64,000 bases of DNA from Stratiolaelaps scimitus. Its lineage: Eukaryota; Arthropoda; Arachnida; Mesostigmata; Laelapidae. The notes beneath the pieces were generated by a model. The model was not told the DNA's origin and did no database searches. It saw nothing but the letters and a program-made list of their open reading frames with translations. The stretch is taken from assembly GCA_019614645.1 (NCBI GenBank), contig JABWDB010000004.1:7564001-7628000 (forward strand). The letters are read 5' to 3'. A program made the translations under genes and the position numbers. Every line of letters begins with the position of its first letter. Positions within the stretch are counted from its first letter, which is position 1. Below are positions 45,409 through 57,999 of this stretch, piece by piece.

Positions 45409-48320
45409 ACCTCGAACTCTGTCGACTGGCGAAAACAAGTAAATAAAAAGAACAACCTGCAGAAAGGACTTGAAGAAAGAACATTTGAAAAAATTTAAAA
45501 AAAATGGAAAACCCATTTAGAAAACAGCGTGTACTTGTATCAGATGGACTTTAGCCTATATAACAATTAGGCGCGATCCATATAATATTCATATAATATA
45601 TAATGAGAGAAACGGCTCTTTCGTATTAAGCGAAATGATATTACCAACTAGCATGCGACAATTAGTCAAGACGTACTTGCGGTGATGGTAAGTAGCTAGA
45701 TGGGCACAACCGTTGTTCTTTTTTTTTTCAAAATACCAATTTGTGTCAAAACCGATAAATAGGTGAGAATAAACACAATTTTCTAGCTCTTAAATATAAT
45801 ATCGCTGCAGTGCCATCAGAGGCTGATGGTGATCACAGATAACGTCCGAGATTTTGTTCCTCTTTTCAGATAACAAAATAAAAAACTATGCAGTGAATAA
45901 TAATAAAAGTGTCTCAGCAGCACGATGCAATTTTCTTCTATATACTTTCTTATATCTTTACATTATATCGAGCATCATAGTATCGTGATCAAACATACAT
46001 TTTTAAAAATTAAGTTGGATTCGTATGACCTCTCGAAAGGCGATCTATTATTGTACGTTATCGGGTTCCATTGCAGCTTTTGTTATTTCTCGCCGCCGCC
46101 TCCTTCCCAGTCAAGACCCATGCCGCAAGAGACAAATCGTCAGGCCAGCTTCTCAAAGTCTACCTGTCATATGATCCTGTTCCAGATGTATTGTGTTCGC
46201 ATCTGAAACCCCCTGCTACGTATTTATTTTAGATTGCCCCGGCCTTCTAATTCCCTCTGCAGCTTATAATGAGCTTACGTTGTTGATGATGATGACGATA
46301 AAGCTGATAGCGATGACAACTGCGATTTCGACAGAGTCATGCGTTCATTTCTTTGCGATTTGGCTGCTGCTGCTGCCGTGGCGAAACCGCCACCATTGAC
46401 ACTCTTCACAGTGAAAGCGTGGACGCTAAATGTTGGCTGAGAGGGTCAGCCCGAAAACCTTCAAAGTGAGAACATTTGCTCAGCCCGACCGATATCGAGC
46501 AACGCCACTTAAGCACACACTGTTCTCTGTCAGTTTGATCCTAACAGCGGACTGGCATCACGGACAGAGATCGTCGTCATCGTCATCATTACAATTTGAT
46601 TCGGTTACTGCTAAACGATTATACTGTGTAATAACTGTTGTATGCAGGTCACTAAACAAGGGGGGACGCACGTATAACAAAAAGGAACCTGGCTGAAATT
46701 GCACGCTGAACGTACGATGTCAATGCCTTGTTGTTGCTGGGTCAGCCAGTTATCTTAGTTCTTGAAAAATGGCGTAATCATCCCCTGGTTCCCATTAGAT
46801 CTCTAATTGCCTAACTCTCACATACATTTTATCCCTGAAACATATACGCTAATGATATGCGAGCCTCTCCGTGTTATAGAGACGGAAGTCTTAAAATCAC
46901 TCTGTCGATAGATTTTCCAAAGGTGGAATCAACTACAGTGGTACATTTGTACTGTGTCTTCCGCCTGTAATGGTTATCGTCGTCTGACATGTATATTTTA
47001 TACTTATACAATCTTTTTTTCATATTGCGCGTTGCCGTTTTGCAAATACATTTTCTAAATTCAGTAATAAACAGCTCCGGAGCTTCAAATCGGAAGCAGC
47101 ATTGTATGTTCGCAGATTCATAGAGTCATGTTACGTCATATCACCCTTGTATCGATTGTATAATAATATTTTGAGTAAATCGAATACACATATATATATA
47201 TAACGTACAATAGTGTTCCTGTAAGGACACACTGTTCGATCGGCAGCTCTGATCTATAGAGCATTGTAGATGAACAAAAAGCCAAATTCACAAAACAAGT
47301 TAGATACGAAAAGGGAGTCGGGTTTGACTCAGCCCTCAACATTCACTCTTATACTCTATTTTATAGATCCAACGAGCTAATAGCATAATTGGTGTCTTTT
47401 CCCCTTTGCACAAGCGAAGTGTGTCCCTAAGGAGTAGACCAAGCTGCTTGCTTATTTGATCAACTGCCTCAAGAGCGAGGCCAAGTCAACACTTAATTTC
47501 CTAGGAAAACACTAGACTCGTTCAAGGCTGCCGCGTACGTCGGTCTGTCTTCAAGCGTCCATTTGTAGCTGCCGTACAGCCGTTGAGTTGCACGCTGGGA
47601 ACCGTTCAAAAAGTAAAATTCTGCTCCATCCTCATACAATGTGGTACGCGACCAGAATAGATCAAGTGAGATTCGGGGTTAGATAGACGCGCAACTCCGA
47701 GTGAACAATCGCATTGTCCAGCGACACTTGTAATTAGCGATTTTGTAGTCATTAATTATGTTTGGTATTACGTTAATTACTGCGGTTGTTATTGTCACTG
47801 TTCTCGGTGTATGCCTAAAGTGCATCTTCGAGGTCACCAGTGGCCCTGGTCAGATGTACCTTGTAAGCTTTCTAACGCAGACTACATATACGAGTTACGT
47901 GAACCGTAATACGCTAGTAGTTACTGGCGGATGCGAACCGCGGCTGTGGTAGCTGCCTGGACCATGAGGAGATGCGACCCAGAGCAGTTGACTCCCAAAG
48001 GGCTCGTGAAGCTGCGACGGATGACAATGAAAATGGGTGGAAATTCAGAATAGTGTCAATAGTTGTATCCTTTATCATCACTATGCATGCCCAAATGAAT
48101 AACAGTCGTTTACGGTTATCTACAATGACTAGCACTGTAGTCCAGAACTGGTGACCACAGCGGGAAAACAAGCTTAACTTAAATTTTTGTCAGATTGAGA
48201 ACGGATTATCCTTGGCTATCCAGACATGGATCTGTAGCTGGGCAACGTTGATCCTTTCACAATCAGAGTCCAATATTTTTTCAACGCTCGGCATCTGTTC
48301 TATAGCTTACGGGTTCGTTT

Positions 48321-48354
48321 GTATATGATATATATTATATATATATATATATAT
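48321..48354. repeat. TA microsatellite
   Basis: TA run with one interruption (tatatattatata). Confidence 0.93.
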
Positions 48355-48409
48355 CGTCGTGATATAAAATACATGTGTGTATACTATAATACATATTGTT
48401 AGTGTTCAT

Positions 48410-48440
48410 AGACAATGAAAAACAACGATTTTCATTGTCT
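48410..48440. other. Perfect 12-bp hairpin with 7-base loop
   Basis: AGACAATGAAAA at 48410-48421 and TTTTCATTGTCT at 48429-48440 are perfect inverted repeats around ACAACGA. This compact stem-loop does not match the histone 3' stem-loop. Confidence 0.75.
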
Positions 48441-48579
48441 CAGCTTGCTCGTTGAGACCAGTGTAAAAGAAGCAGCCTATTAGATACGTTATGCGAACTC
48501 AAGGTTATGTTCGGTCGCTATACTCCACGTTGCGTTAAAAATGTATAATATAATTTGCTGGTATCGTATAGTGTAACCA

Positions 48580-50830
48580 TTGTGTGTTCGTGCTTGTGTG
48601 TGTATGTATATGTGTGTGTACCCAGGCGTTTGCATTAAGGACGCTTGCATTTTCTTCCCGTCCGGATATTGTCCTATCTGTGAACTCTCAATCTGCGTCG
48701 CACCCCGCCGAACAGATGTTATTCAGAGTTCTTCTGGGACAACGGGTATCATTGCTATCCTTTCTGTCTCTTCATTCGAATACCATAGGATGGCAGGGGA
48801 AGCGGCGCAGCTCGAGGCGCACTCATGACAATGTGGGTGGAAATGGCAGCAATGCTAATGCTGCCAGCGTCTCTGCTGAATGCATCAGGCCACACCGCGC
48901 ATCCATCTCACTTCTCCTGCCCATGTGGCGCCACAGTTCGTTCTGCGGCTGTGCCTTCGAGGCATGGCAGAACAACTCACACCACTGCCTAGCACCCTTG
49001 CTACCCTTGTACCCCTGTTAAACCGACTATTGCAAAGGAAAACACATTTCAGGGACTCTTCACTTGCTGAACTCAATCTTACGTTGCGAGCGATTAATGC
49101 GTCGCTCCAATCCGGATACAACACTCGTGAACAACCAGGAACGGTGACGCGCGAAACAGACGACGCTCATAGCCCGGATCGGGTCGAACCGTTGCATTAC
49201 GGATATTTTCAGTGCAGGCCGCGACGAGACTAGCTAGCAAGTCAGAATAGAGTGGCCGATAGCGCTTCTTGCCGTGAGACAACCACACTTTGCTTGTTCT
49301 TGAATACATACTGATGACACGAAGCCACAGCAGCGCCGGCACACTGGCCACTATGGACATCTACGACAGCACCGCTGTCGACGCGGCTCGAACTATACAG
49401 ACGGCTGTGCTGTAGGCCGCTGTATTGCCTAGGGTAACCTTGTGTGGCGTCGCTACGACTGTTGCCCCCTCATCTGAACCGGCGTTGGGCCCCTTACCAC
49501 TCGTTTTCGTTCTATATGTGTGCTTTGTCTGTCCGCCACCAGCCACCACCTGCTGGCGTTTGTGTTCGAGCGGACCCTATCCATGGCTCCTTCCCGGACT
49601 GCTCCGCTCTGTTCTTCTATTTGGAACGGCAAAATGCGACCGGTGAATAGAAGGATGTCGTTGGAGGTGGCCGCAAGGGTAGTGGGGGGTGGTGGTGGCA
49701 GTGGTGCCGGGGCCACGGCCGAGGCGGAGCGACCGCGCGGACACTCCATTAGCTCTTCTTAGGGGCGAGTTATTTTTCATGTGGCACACAGCGAGAGAGC
49801 GTCAGTTCTCAACGGTTACGACTGTGGGGTCTCCGTCAGCCTTCGGCTGTTTGGTTGGTTGGCTGGCTGGCTGGTGGACGCTGGCTAGCTGCTGTGTATA
49901 TATATAAGAAATAACGGTGCAAAACAGAGGGAGTAGAAGGCCACAGTGGGTGTATCTGAAGCTGTGTCTCTGCGCCAATGGTTGCGGTGGCGGGTGCTCG
50001 TCGCCGTAGGAGCAAAATCAGCTAAAGAACAGAAGCATACTGCCCTACTCTGTTCTATGCTCAGTAGGGGTATTTATTGCTGCTTCCACACTACGACTAT
50101 CTCTGATACGACTACTTCATCTACAATTGGAAAGCAGCAACAGGCTGGTAGGGCCTTGAGTCGCGCATCGTCGCTGTTGGTGTGTTTCTGTGTCCGTAGC
50201 CATAGCTGTTGTCGTCGAGCCGGATGAGGTCGTGTGTCCCGTCGCAGAGAACGGCAGCGACCTCCCGAAAGACCCAGCGACAAGGCCACCACTAGCCATG
50301 GCTACAGTTGCCACCGCTGGTGATACGGCCACGAATACAGCAGCAGCAGCAGAATTCGCAGAAATAGCAACTATTGTATGTGCAGTTAAGTAGACGGGCT
50401 CTTCTGTCTTCCGCCCGTCGTCGAACGACGAGACTTTCCCCGCCGGACGAGCAGCGGGCCATTGCTTCCCAGCACAATTGAGGCAACCGCCAACCGAATC
50501 AACAAGTGTGATCATAGCAGCAGGAGCAGAAGTGATCGGCGTGGCCGCCACCAACCAGACGGCTCCGTTGCTGCTGCTGTCTGGTCTATTCCCTCTACGC
50601 AACAGGCAACGGACGAACGAATGAATGGTTCAACGGAAACCCGTGCGACTGACCCTCTCAGCACAAACGAATCGAACTGGCAGCCGAAGCTGTACCGGCC
50701 GACAGTTGGGGACCACAGCCCCCATTCTCGACGGCTCTCTCCCACTGCCCTGACAATTAAATTCGTTTGGTTGCGGTATATTCTCGAAGCACATGGACAT
50801 ATGATTTGACGACTGGTCCTCATCGGTCCT
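48580..50830. other. GC-rich block
   Basis: CpG-rich, with GGTT/GGCT repeats at 49851-49875. Frames on both strands are open around 50117-50810. A plus frame ending at TAG 50393 includes VVVEPDEVVCPVAENGSDLP and contains GCCATGG (50297) and a gtatgt donor-like site (about 50374). None forms a convincing gene. Confidence 0.35.
49851..49875. repeat. (GGTT)n(GGCT)n repeat
   Basis: Tandem ggtt then ggct units. Confidence 0.9.
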
Positions 50831-51709
50831 GCAGAGGACTTACTTTCGATATTAAACACACCCGGACTAGTCGAAATATACTCACGTGATTCATGTGTTT
50901 TTTTTTTGTATTTCACACATTGCTAACAGATAACAACGAGGAACGATTGATCATCCTGAATTTCACATTCCCGCTTTGCTCATTAATTTAGCAAGTTATA
51001 GTGAATTTTGATTAAATTTAGGACAGTTGAGTGAATCTGCTGAATCGGTTGTTGCGAGCAATATTAGACGGCTATACTACAGCTCTGACTGGGTTGATGC
51101 TCGCGTTCGATGATCAGTAGTAGTTGGCTCTGCCGGCCAGATACTGGCATGAGCGATTTGTTTCCTTGTACCGTCATCGTGTAACGACAATAACAGAATA
51201 CTGTTATATAACCTGATCATGTCCGAAAGTACAGATGCACTCGAATATCGCCGGCGCAAACCAGCAACGTTCATTGCAAGAATCTAATTCGTTTCCGCCA
51301 GTGGATAGGCACTATCCGAACACTATTTGACTGTTCTCAGGGATCTACTTTTTTCTTGTGTGAAATTTGTTTCACCTCACGCTGCCAGGTCGTCCCGACC
51401 TAGCCAGGGTCTGCACAGCACAGCGTACGTATAAAAGAAGCGCGGTACCGATAGCGGCTTCGTTGCCTTCTTCGGGAATGATCGGTTCACTTCGCTGCGG
51501 GGCCGCTCTCCCAACATGTTGATCGTATAGCCCCAGCTGAGAAGAACAGCCAGCAGTTGTTTGCCTGCGGGGCGTTCCGTTCTCGTAGCGAAGTAATATG
51601 AGACGATTTCGCGTCAATACCCGACAAGTAGCTCTAGCCCTATAGGTTTCGCGTGCCGAGCCGTACAGCTCACCATCAATTGTGTTCGAAGTTCGCTGCC
51701 GTCTGCAAC

Positions 51710-51729
51710 GAGAGAGAGAGCGAGAGAGA
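51710..51729. repeat. (GA)n tract
   Basis: GA run interrupted once by cg. Confidence 0.9.
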
Positions 51730-52084
51730 AATTCGGAGCTACCACCGCCGAAGGAAATGCCGCTACATCCAAACGCGCGAACGTTTGTACGCATGCGTGT
51801 AAGGCCATATCAAATTCTAGACTGCTGTACGCGAGGGTAGAAGATGCCCTCAGTTGACGGGCAGGATGCTATTGGAAAGAGTTAATAGTTTTAACAAGTG
51901 CGTTTGAAGGAAATTTCCTCGTCGAAGGAAAACAAAAAACAAGAGGAAAAACAGAATAGTTTTAACACGAGCGCCTCTGTTGAGCGCAACCGTTAATCAG
52001 AAGCACAAGTCTGAGTAAAGGTGGGTTTTTATCTTACAAGCGATTGAGTTTGTATCCTTGCTCGGATTTGTGTTTCCGCTAAAA

Positions 52085-52155
52085 ATTATGATAATTTATG
52101 ATTATCATAATTAATTTAATTATTATTTAAATTATGATAATCGTTATGATAATTT
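52085..52155. repeat. AT-rich hairpin with repeated TTATGATAAT units
   Basis: GATTATCATAATT at 52100-52112 pairs perfectly with 52130-52142, with a 17-base loop. The unit ttatgataat also occurs three times in direct orientation (52086, 52132 and 52144). The 70-bp region is nearly pure A+T and could unwind or form a cruciform. Confidence 0.75.
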
Positions 52156-53740
52156 CGGTGTGATAAATAGCGCACATCTCAAAAAACATTGTATCCATCG
52201 AAACAAGCATTAGGCGACATTTGAGGTACACCAACAGAACCAACACCCGCAAGGGAACTGGTTGCGTGATCGATATTTATAACTAGGGTCGTCTCCAGGA
52301 GACAGTTTGTTACCCTTCACACCTAAGTGGTACCGGCATTGGCACTAATACCTTGTGAGTGGCAGCTGTGCGACAGAGTGCGCATGACATCAAAGCTGAT
52401 GAAACAAATTCGTTTCGTTTTGTAATTGTATGTTTCTCGATATAGGTTAAAGAAATCAACACGATGTCCTCAGTAATCTCACAGTGATAGGATGACCTAA
52501 ACGCGACTACATGAGCGGGACGAATACATTACTGTAGAGCTCCAAGGGGGACATCTATGCAACTGCTCCATGTGCGAGTGTACTTAGTGTAAGGTAACGG
52601 CTGTAATTTCACTGAGGGCATTGTGGGGGGTCATACATACGTTGCGCCTGCGTGATTGCATATGTGCATATAAGGTTAGCAGGTGTGGGTTAGAGATTCT
52701 CTCCAACAGCAGCCAGAGCCACACAATGTGCCTGTTTTCTGCGTTTTTTTTTCCTTTAGCCGACGTGTAGATATAGGGGGATACGTGGCAGCAAGCGTAG
52801 CTCCACGTACGAACGCTTGAACGTGGATACACCCCCGAGGTGCGCGGAGAACGCAACGTGACTCGTTGTTCGCTATATCTCACGGCGAGGGCAAGAGGGT
52901 CGGGTGGTCGTTCTTTTCTCGAGTGGAACAAAGAAAAATTGGCCAAGCTGACGAAACAACGCAAGACTGCCGAATAGGCAAATACAACGAAATCCTCTAA
53001 ATATTTCCAAGTAATAATAAATAAAGCTGTATTAACCCGCGGGATGGTTTACATAATGTTAGTACCATACTATTATTTCCCATGTTGCCTATGTACAACT
53101 GTGACAGCTCAAGGATGACATATAGATAAGCGGCGTAATATGACAGGACCCTAAGGGATAATAATATATTTAACAGCATTCTACCAATCATAATGCTTAG
53201 GTACAACTGATTCTCTCCATGTTTCTTGTAGGGACAGTTGATATATTTGGTTACTTTTTTTCATATTAGTAGGTCGAACATTGAAACTACGTTAGGTACT
53301 AGCTCGATTTGAACATTTTGTAACACAACCTTATATATGGGTTGTATTGTAAAGGTCAACAATGGGGTCAGATTGATCGTGTCAGATTCTGGCCCGCGCC
53401 TGATGAAGACATGCTTTGTAAATTTACTTTGAACACATCCGTCCATTGCCTCTGTGTGCTTCTCAAGCACTCTCTCTCTCTTTTCTTTTGTTAACATTGT
53501 TCGTTGAGTAGATGAAACACATATGGTACACAAAACATAAATATACATTTATATATACATACGCATTTTGTGTGATACATATACACAGAAGTACCTATAT
53601 TATTGATGTGCTACGCAGCATGGCTGTTATCTACAAACATTTATACCGCTTGTGCTATACTATACTATAAGTGATTGGCAGATTTCGTAAATACTGATTC
53701 GATTGTCCATTATGCCACCACTAAACGCTGTAACAACAAG

Positions 53741-53974
53741 ATGAACCCTGGCTATGGTATCAACTCGGAGCTACAACATCATTTATTACTCGAGATGATG
53801 GAAGAATCACGAAGAGCAATCCGAGGGGGGAAAAAATCTATAAAAGCTCTTTCCTCGAGTCCCTCTATCTATAATGGATCCCGGTGCATCCATAAAACAC
53901 TAGCATACGTGTCCTACTATAGAAATAGGATTTGCAAAGATGAAACTTGGTTTGCGCCTGAGGGCATGCTTTAA
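53741..53974 (+). CDS. Open frame of 77 codons, unknown
   Basis: ATG 53741 (A at -3) starts a frame reading MNPGYGINSELQHHLLLEMM, then basic and Ser/Tyr-rich, ending at TAA 53972-53974. The frame is open upstream to 53675. Composition is ordinary, with no motif recognised and no splice evidence. A chance frame is possible. Confidence 0.17.
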   Translation: MNPGYGINSELQHHLLLEMMEESRRAIRGGKKSIKALSSSPSIYNGSRCIHKTLAYVSYYRNRICKDETWFAPEGML

Positions 53975-55900
53975 AAAAGCAAGCCTGCGCATATTGATAG
54001 AAATGGGTTGAACTATAATAAATTAGCCAATAAGTTGCCCTGATGGCCAGGGTGAAAAAAGGTTAACATGAGGAAACTGATTCTCTTGCTGATTAGAATC
54101 ATTGACTCGGGATTGTTGTTTCTGTCTATCGTCGCCCAACGGATTGAAATCGAAAACAAATTATATAAAGGGAGAGGTTGTTGTTATCTTCTGAACATTT
54201 AGACCAAAGAAATCTTTTCGCTTCAGGGGAAATTAAAGGAACAACTCCGCTTAAGCATCGAGGTGTCCACCTTCAGGTTTATCCATTAGTCATGTGAACA
54301 AAAAATGATGTCAAAATGCGAGTCATTAGAGACTTGTCTAACCGTACAAATATTAATCGTTGATGCAAAAGCTTACGTTAGCACCGTCCTGAAAGGTGGA
54401 CATTCGTGATCGTAAAGGTTAATATGATTAATTTCGGCGTAGTCGCGATAAGTCAACGAACACGTGTACTGCCTATGTGGCATATTGGAGTAGTTGGGTT
54501 ATATTCTGTAGAGACATTGCTCTTCAAATCAGGGGGAATCTGTCGCGCAGATTAGTACGACGGGTGGTGCTGGCAGTCTCTGTGATTGGTTGGAAGAGCT
54601 TTGCTTACTCGTTTAGTTAGATCTGTGCGGATTTCTACCACGTGCCGAACACTGTCTGCTGCCTGACTCTGCTATCTAGGTGCTAACGAACAGCGCGACG
54701 TGTTGGTTGCACGGGCTGCAATCCACTACGCCTCCGGCGCGGTGCCGGGACGTCCGCTAACGGTTTAGTGTGAATTTTCACAAGAGGTCGCCGCTTCCAT
54801 GGCAGCCTGCGTGCAGATTACGAAAACTGCTGCTACTCTGAGCAATCGCTATGTGTTAAACAGTGAATTATTAAATGTAGTGTTGTGAACTGTGTTGTAT
54901 TCATTTTCTCCTAGATATTTTCCACGTATTCTAACCAAAGGTCTCGAGCTCCAGAGAGACTGCCGTTCACCTGAAGATCAATCAAAATTGCAAATAATAC
55001 AACGGAAACGCCTACGTAAAAAGTTACCAATATTGACACAACGCTGATCCAACAAGCGAATAGCTATACTTATAGCGACGGGGAATGCTCATACCAGAAA
55101 ACCATGTTTCACGGCTAAGGTTTTCGCCATGGTTCTGTGGGACTGACTCCTGCCTGAATGACAAACCTACCCACTAAACTCTAGCCCAATTTAACCTTCA
55201 CTCTATCTGCCAGCTCGGATCTTCTTTTAACAGCACTGCGAGCTACAACCGGTCATGTAACACTTAACATTGTATTGGCTTGCGAAGGTTTCGGTCCACC
55301 TGCAAACACCTGTTAATTTCACTTCGCAGTTAATTAGGTAGTATTGAATCTCTATAAATGCATTTAGTCAGTGACTCTTCAATAGTAAGCCCAATTCTGT
55401 TGAGCTGAAATCATTCCCAACGCAGAGGAAGGGGTGTACTCGTCTCCGGGTTCATATTTATCCCTCCACACGGACACGTATAATATAATAAGCCACACCA
55501 TGTGGATTTTCGTCATTTAAAACTGCTAGCCGAGTCGGCCAGCCAATACCGACGAAAGAAGCACCTGGTTGGCCGAACTTAATTTAATGTGAATGTTCCC
55601 GCCTATGACAATAGCGTGCCAATCGAACCTGTCCGCCACCTCCCACTGTGAGTGCTGGTTAACGTGCACCAGTGGTAGTACACTACCAGAAATAATATTG
55701 TAGCATGCTATGCAAGTCGTACACTGTACATCCTTTATGCTTCTACTCTATCGGTGACAGTGCGGTGCGCGGCCTTGATAATACGCCGAAGGATGTTCTG
55801 TTGTGTCATTTCCCCCTCGAACAAAATTGACAATGAGGCTGCTTTGGCAGATCAACTGAGCATCAAGCCACCACGAGGCTAGACGAAAGGCAAGAGGTCA
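53975..55900. other. AT-rich DNA, nothing recognised
   Basis: A TATATAAAG at 54162-54170 with an imperfect initiator 33 bases later is the only hint of regulation. No frame, repeat or RNA gene is supported. Confidence 0.45.
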
Positions 55901-55952
55901 CATCCAATTGCGGTGGCGTAACGTCATCTTGCAGCAGCCAGCCAACCTCATT

Positions 55953-55967
55953 TCTCTCTCTCTCTCC
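55953..55967. repeat. (CT)n tract
   Basis: Seven CT units at the edge of the GC-rich block. Confidence 0.9.
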
Positions 55968-56709
55968 CTTTATGGTTGAGCGGACGCGCTCTCTCTTGCG
56001 CTCTCACCGGCGCGGCGCGCTCCGGATGGGGTTTCTTACGTGGTCGACACGAGCGGGCCTTGTCGATCGGTCGGCTGGCCCTGCTCTGCCCTGCCCTGCT
56101 GACGTGACCCTACCGACTCGACGCGTCGATGTCGTTGCCGTCGTTTTCGTTATCATTCGGGAGCATCGCAGCAGGGGTCGAGACGAGTCTGCCAAACGCG
56201 TGGTATTGAATTAGCCAGGCGGCCGACTTGCGCGAGGCACTCGGCTCTCTGCCGTAAGTCGCCGTTTTCGCTGTTCCTCTTACCATCGTTATTCGTTGCC
56301 GGCAAAACGCCGAAAATATGCATCATGCAGCACTGCCGCTGCTCATCATCGCTCGAAGCTATAATATAATACGATAGCATCGTCACTTCACGTCGAAACG
56401 AGACGAGCTATAAATGTGAGGAGGAAGGGTGCGTATCGACTCATGGTTTGCTCGAGATATCATTTATTATTTTTTTTACAGATTTATTATGTAGACTCCT
56501 TCCGGAACACATGACACATCATTGGACTGAGTTCTTATATGCTTGTCGCGGAGGCGCAGTCTTTGCCAATATGTATTTAAAGAAAAAGATTGGCAAACAC
56601 TAAGTCTAAACGATTTAAAACTTTCATGCCTCATGCCTACGTCTATGATTTTAGAAAGTGTGTCCGTGAATAGATCATAGCTGGAAATCGTGGACCTGCA
56701 CGTGGACTG

Positions 56710-56985
56710 CTAGGGACACGTGTGCTCTGCTCGTTCCGATGCGTGCTTTTTATGGTAAATGCAGGTACTTGATACTGTACCAGCGCCGCCTGCCTTTCGC
56801 TTACCCCCGTACCTAGTGTGGCTTACGTTCCACTCATCATACTCTTGCTTTGTCCTTGTACCCTCGAGTCCTACCCAACTTGGATCCACGACCCGAGTAG
56901 AACGCTTGCCCACTTGCCTCACTGTTCCCTGTCTGACATCATCCCTCTCCGCTGTCGTGCGTTCGTTCCTCGCGATCTTCCCCAT
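56710..56985 (-). CDS. Open frame of 91 codons with strong start context
   Basis: ATG at 56985 lies in GAGATGG (G at -3 and +4). The translation begins MGKIARNERTTAERDDVRQG and is basic and hydrophilic throughout, without a domain. Two donor-like sequences (GTAAGC) lie within the frame (about 56834 and 56810), so it could be a first coding exon rather than a complete protein. The plus strand is also open here (56759-57058). No family is recognised. Confidence 0.2.
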   Translation of the reverse strand: MGKIARNERTTAERDDVRQGTVRQVGKRSTRVVDPSWVGLEGTRTKQEYDEWNVSHTRYGGKRKAGGAGTVSSTCIYHKKHASERAEHTCP

Positions 56986-57054
56986 CTCTTTTTCATGCTT
57001 TCCTCCTATTCGCCTCGTTTTTGCTCCTATGGATCTGCCCTGCCCGAATGCTCA

Positions 57055-57318
57055 TTAGCCGCGACAAGTGGATGACGACGAACCCCGCTGGCACCGCACG
57101 ACCAATGGATAGATGTCGAGATGTTGAACGAAGCCGAGACAGCGCCCTCGCAAGTAGTCTCGGGGCCGGCGTACGAACGAGGCACACCCGGCAGCAGAAA
57201 GAAAACGAATGACAAGCTCGCGCACAACGTAGCCCAGGGCCGATACTAGCATATAATAGAGCCACGGTCTCCAATCGTCATTCGAGATGAACAATCCGAC
57301 CATCCCGCATGAGATCAT
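57055..57318 (-). CDS. Open frame with possible membrane segment, unknown
   Basis: On the minus strand the frame is open from 57435 to a TAA at 57055-57057 (126 codons). The first ATG is at 57318 with A at -3, giving 87 residues. The translation includes WRPWLYYMLVSALGYVV, a plausible membrane helix, followed by basic segments (RRPRDYLRGR). Upstream of the ATG, tctttcacaattcag (about 57370) resembles a splice acceptor, so it could be an internal or terminal exon. No family was recognised. It ends 70 bases before the second minus-strand candidate. Confidence 0.22.
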   Translation of the reverse strand: MISCGMVGLFISNDDWRPWLYYMLVSALGYVVRELVIRFLSAAGCASFVRRPRDYLRGRCLGFVQHLDIYPLVVRCQRGSSSSTCRG

Positions 57319-57435
57319 ACTGTCGGATGGCACATCCCTACTACCCAGTACAAAACGAACTGAATTGTGAAAGACGTTTATGTGTTGTTTTCGCCACGCG
57401 GTTTTAAACTGCGGGGGCCCCAGCGCAGGGAATTT

Positions 57436-57888
57436 TTATCTGATTTTGTTCGTTGGTCGAACTGCTATCTATACTCAGATTAGTTCAGGGGCGAAGTATA
57501 GAGATGTCCAGGCACCAGCTTACTAAACTGGCTTAGATTTTAGTGTTCGTCAAAGTCTTATGTATAGCCCAACGTAGCCTGGTAATGTCTGCGGTGTCTA
57601 CTATTATATTTAGTAGAGCAGAATGTACTGTCTCGCCTTAGAACGACCACCGCCCCTTTCAGAAATGCAAATCTGTCTTTGAATCAAATCTACCCCAAGG
57701 CCTGTTACGTCCGAGTTAGATGTGCCTGCAGTTTGTATCTGGTAGAAAGATGACCTGCAAAATATGCTTCAGTATTGAACCAGGTCCTCAGGCATCCATA
57801 TTTCAGCTGCTGTCGATATGAATGCAGCAAAGGATCGAAGGAGTCTCTCACAGGCTGGTCTGCGTCACCGGGGACAAGCGCGCAGGAT
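57436..57888. other. AT-rich DNA before the dispersed repeat
   Basis: Nothing recognised. Confidence 0.5.
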
Positions 57889-57999
57889 CCTTCCTTCTGC
57901 AGCGCCTTCCCCTCGCTGTGCAGAGAGGCAATGCCATCGCCTCCCTTGGGACTTGAGCGCCTCGGCTTGACACCCTGTACCCAACTACTTTTCTAATTA
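57889..57999 (+). repeat. Dispersed repeat family, copy 2
   Basis: Aligns with 42397-42525 in the same orientation (see that entry). It ends cccaactacttttctaattatt, close to the end cccaactacttctcaagttatt of copy 1, suggesting a shared 3' boundary. Confidence 0.6.

Larger units (their letters stand above)
44428..48400. other. AT-rich DNA with a candidate small frame
   Basis: A 174-codon plus-strand frame at 44766-45290 contains no methionine and is not supported. Near 47925-47990 the minus strand reads CCGCGGTTCGCATCC, a B-box-like block without a matching tRNA fold. A TA microsatellite lies at 48321-48354. Confidence 0.4.
50831..53740. other. AT-rich DNA
   Basis: GA tract at 51710-51729 and a hairpin at 52100-52142. 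Frames up to 140 codons (51372-51794, minus) are unrecognised. Confidence 0.45.
55901..57435. other. GC-rich block with minus-strand candidates
   Basis: CpG-rich, with a CT tract at 55953-55967. Two minus-strand frames with good start contexts (57318 and 56985) are listed separately. Their placement suggests transcription leftwards if they are real. Confidence 0.4.

Noticed and set aside
47925..47990. Minus-strand B-box-like block (GGTTCGCATCC)
   Set aside because: No matching A box at the right spacing and no foldable tRNA; not shared with the SINE family body.
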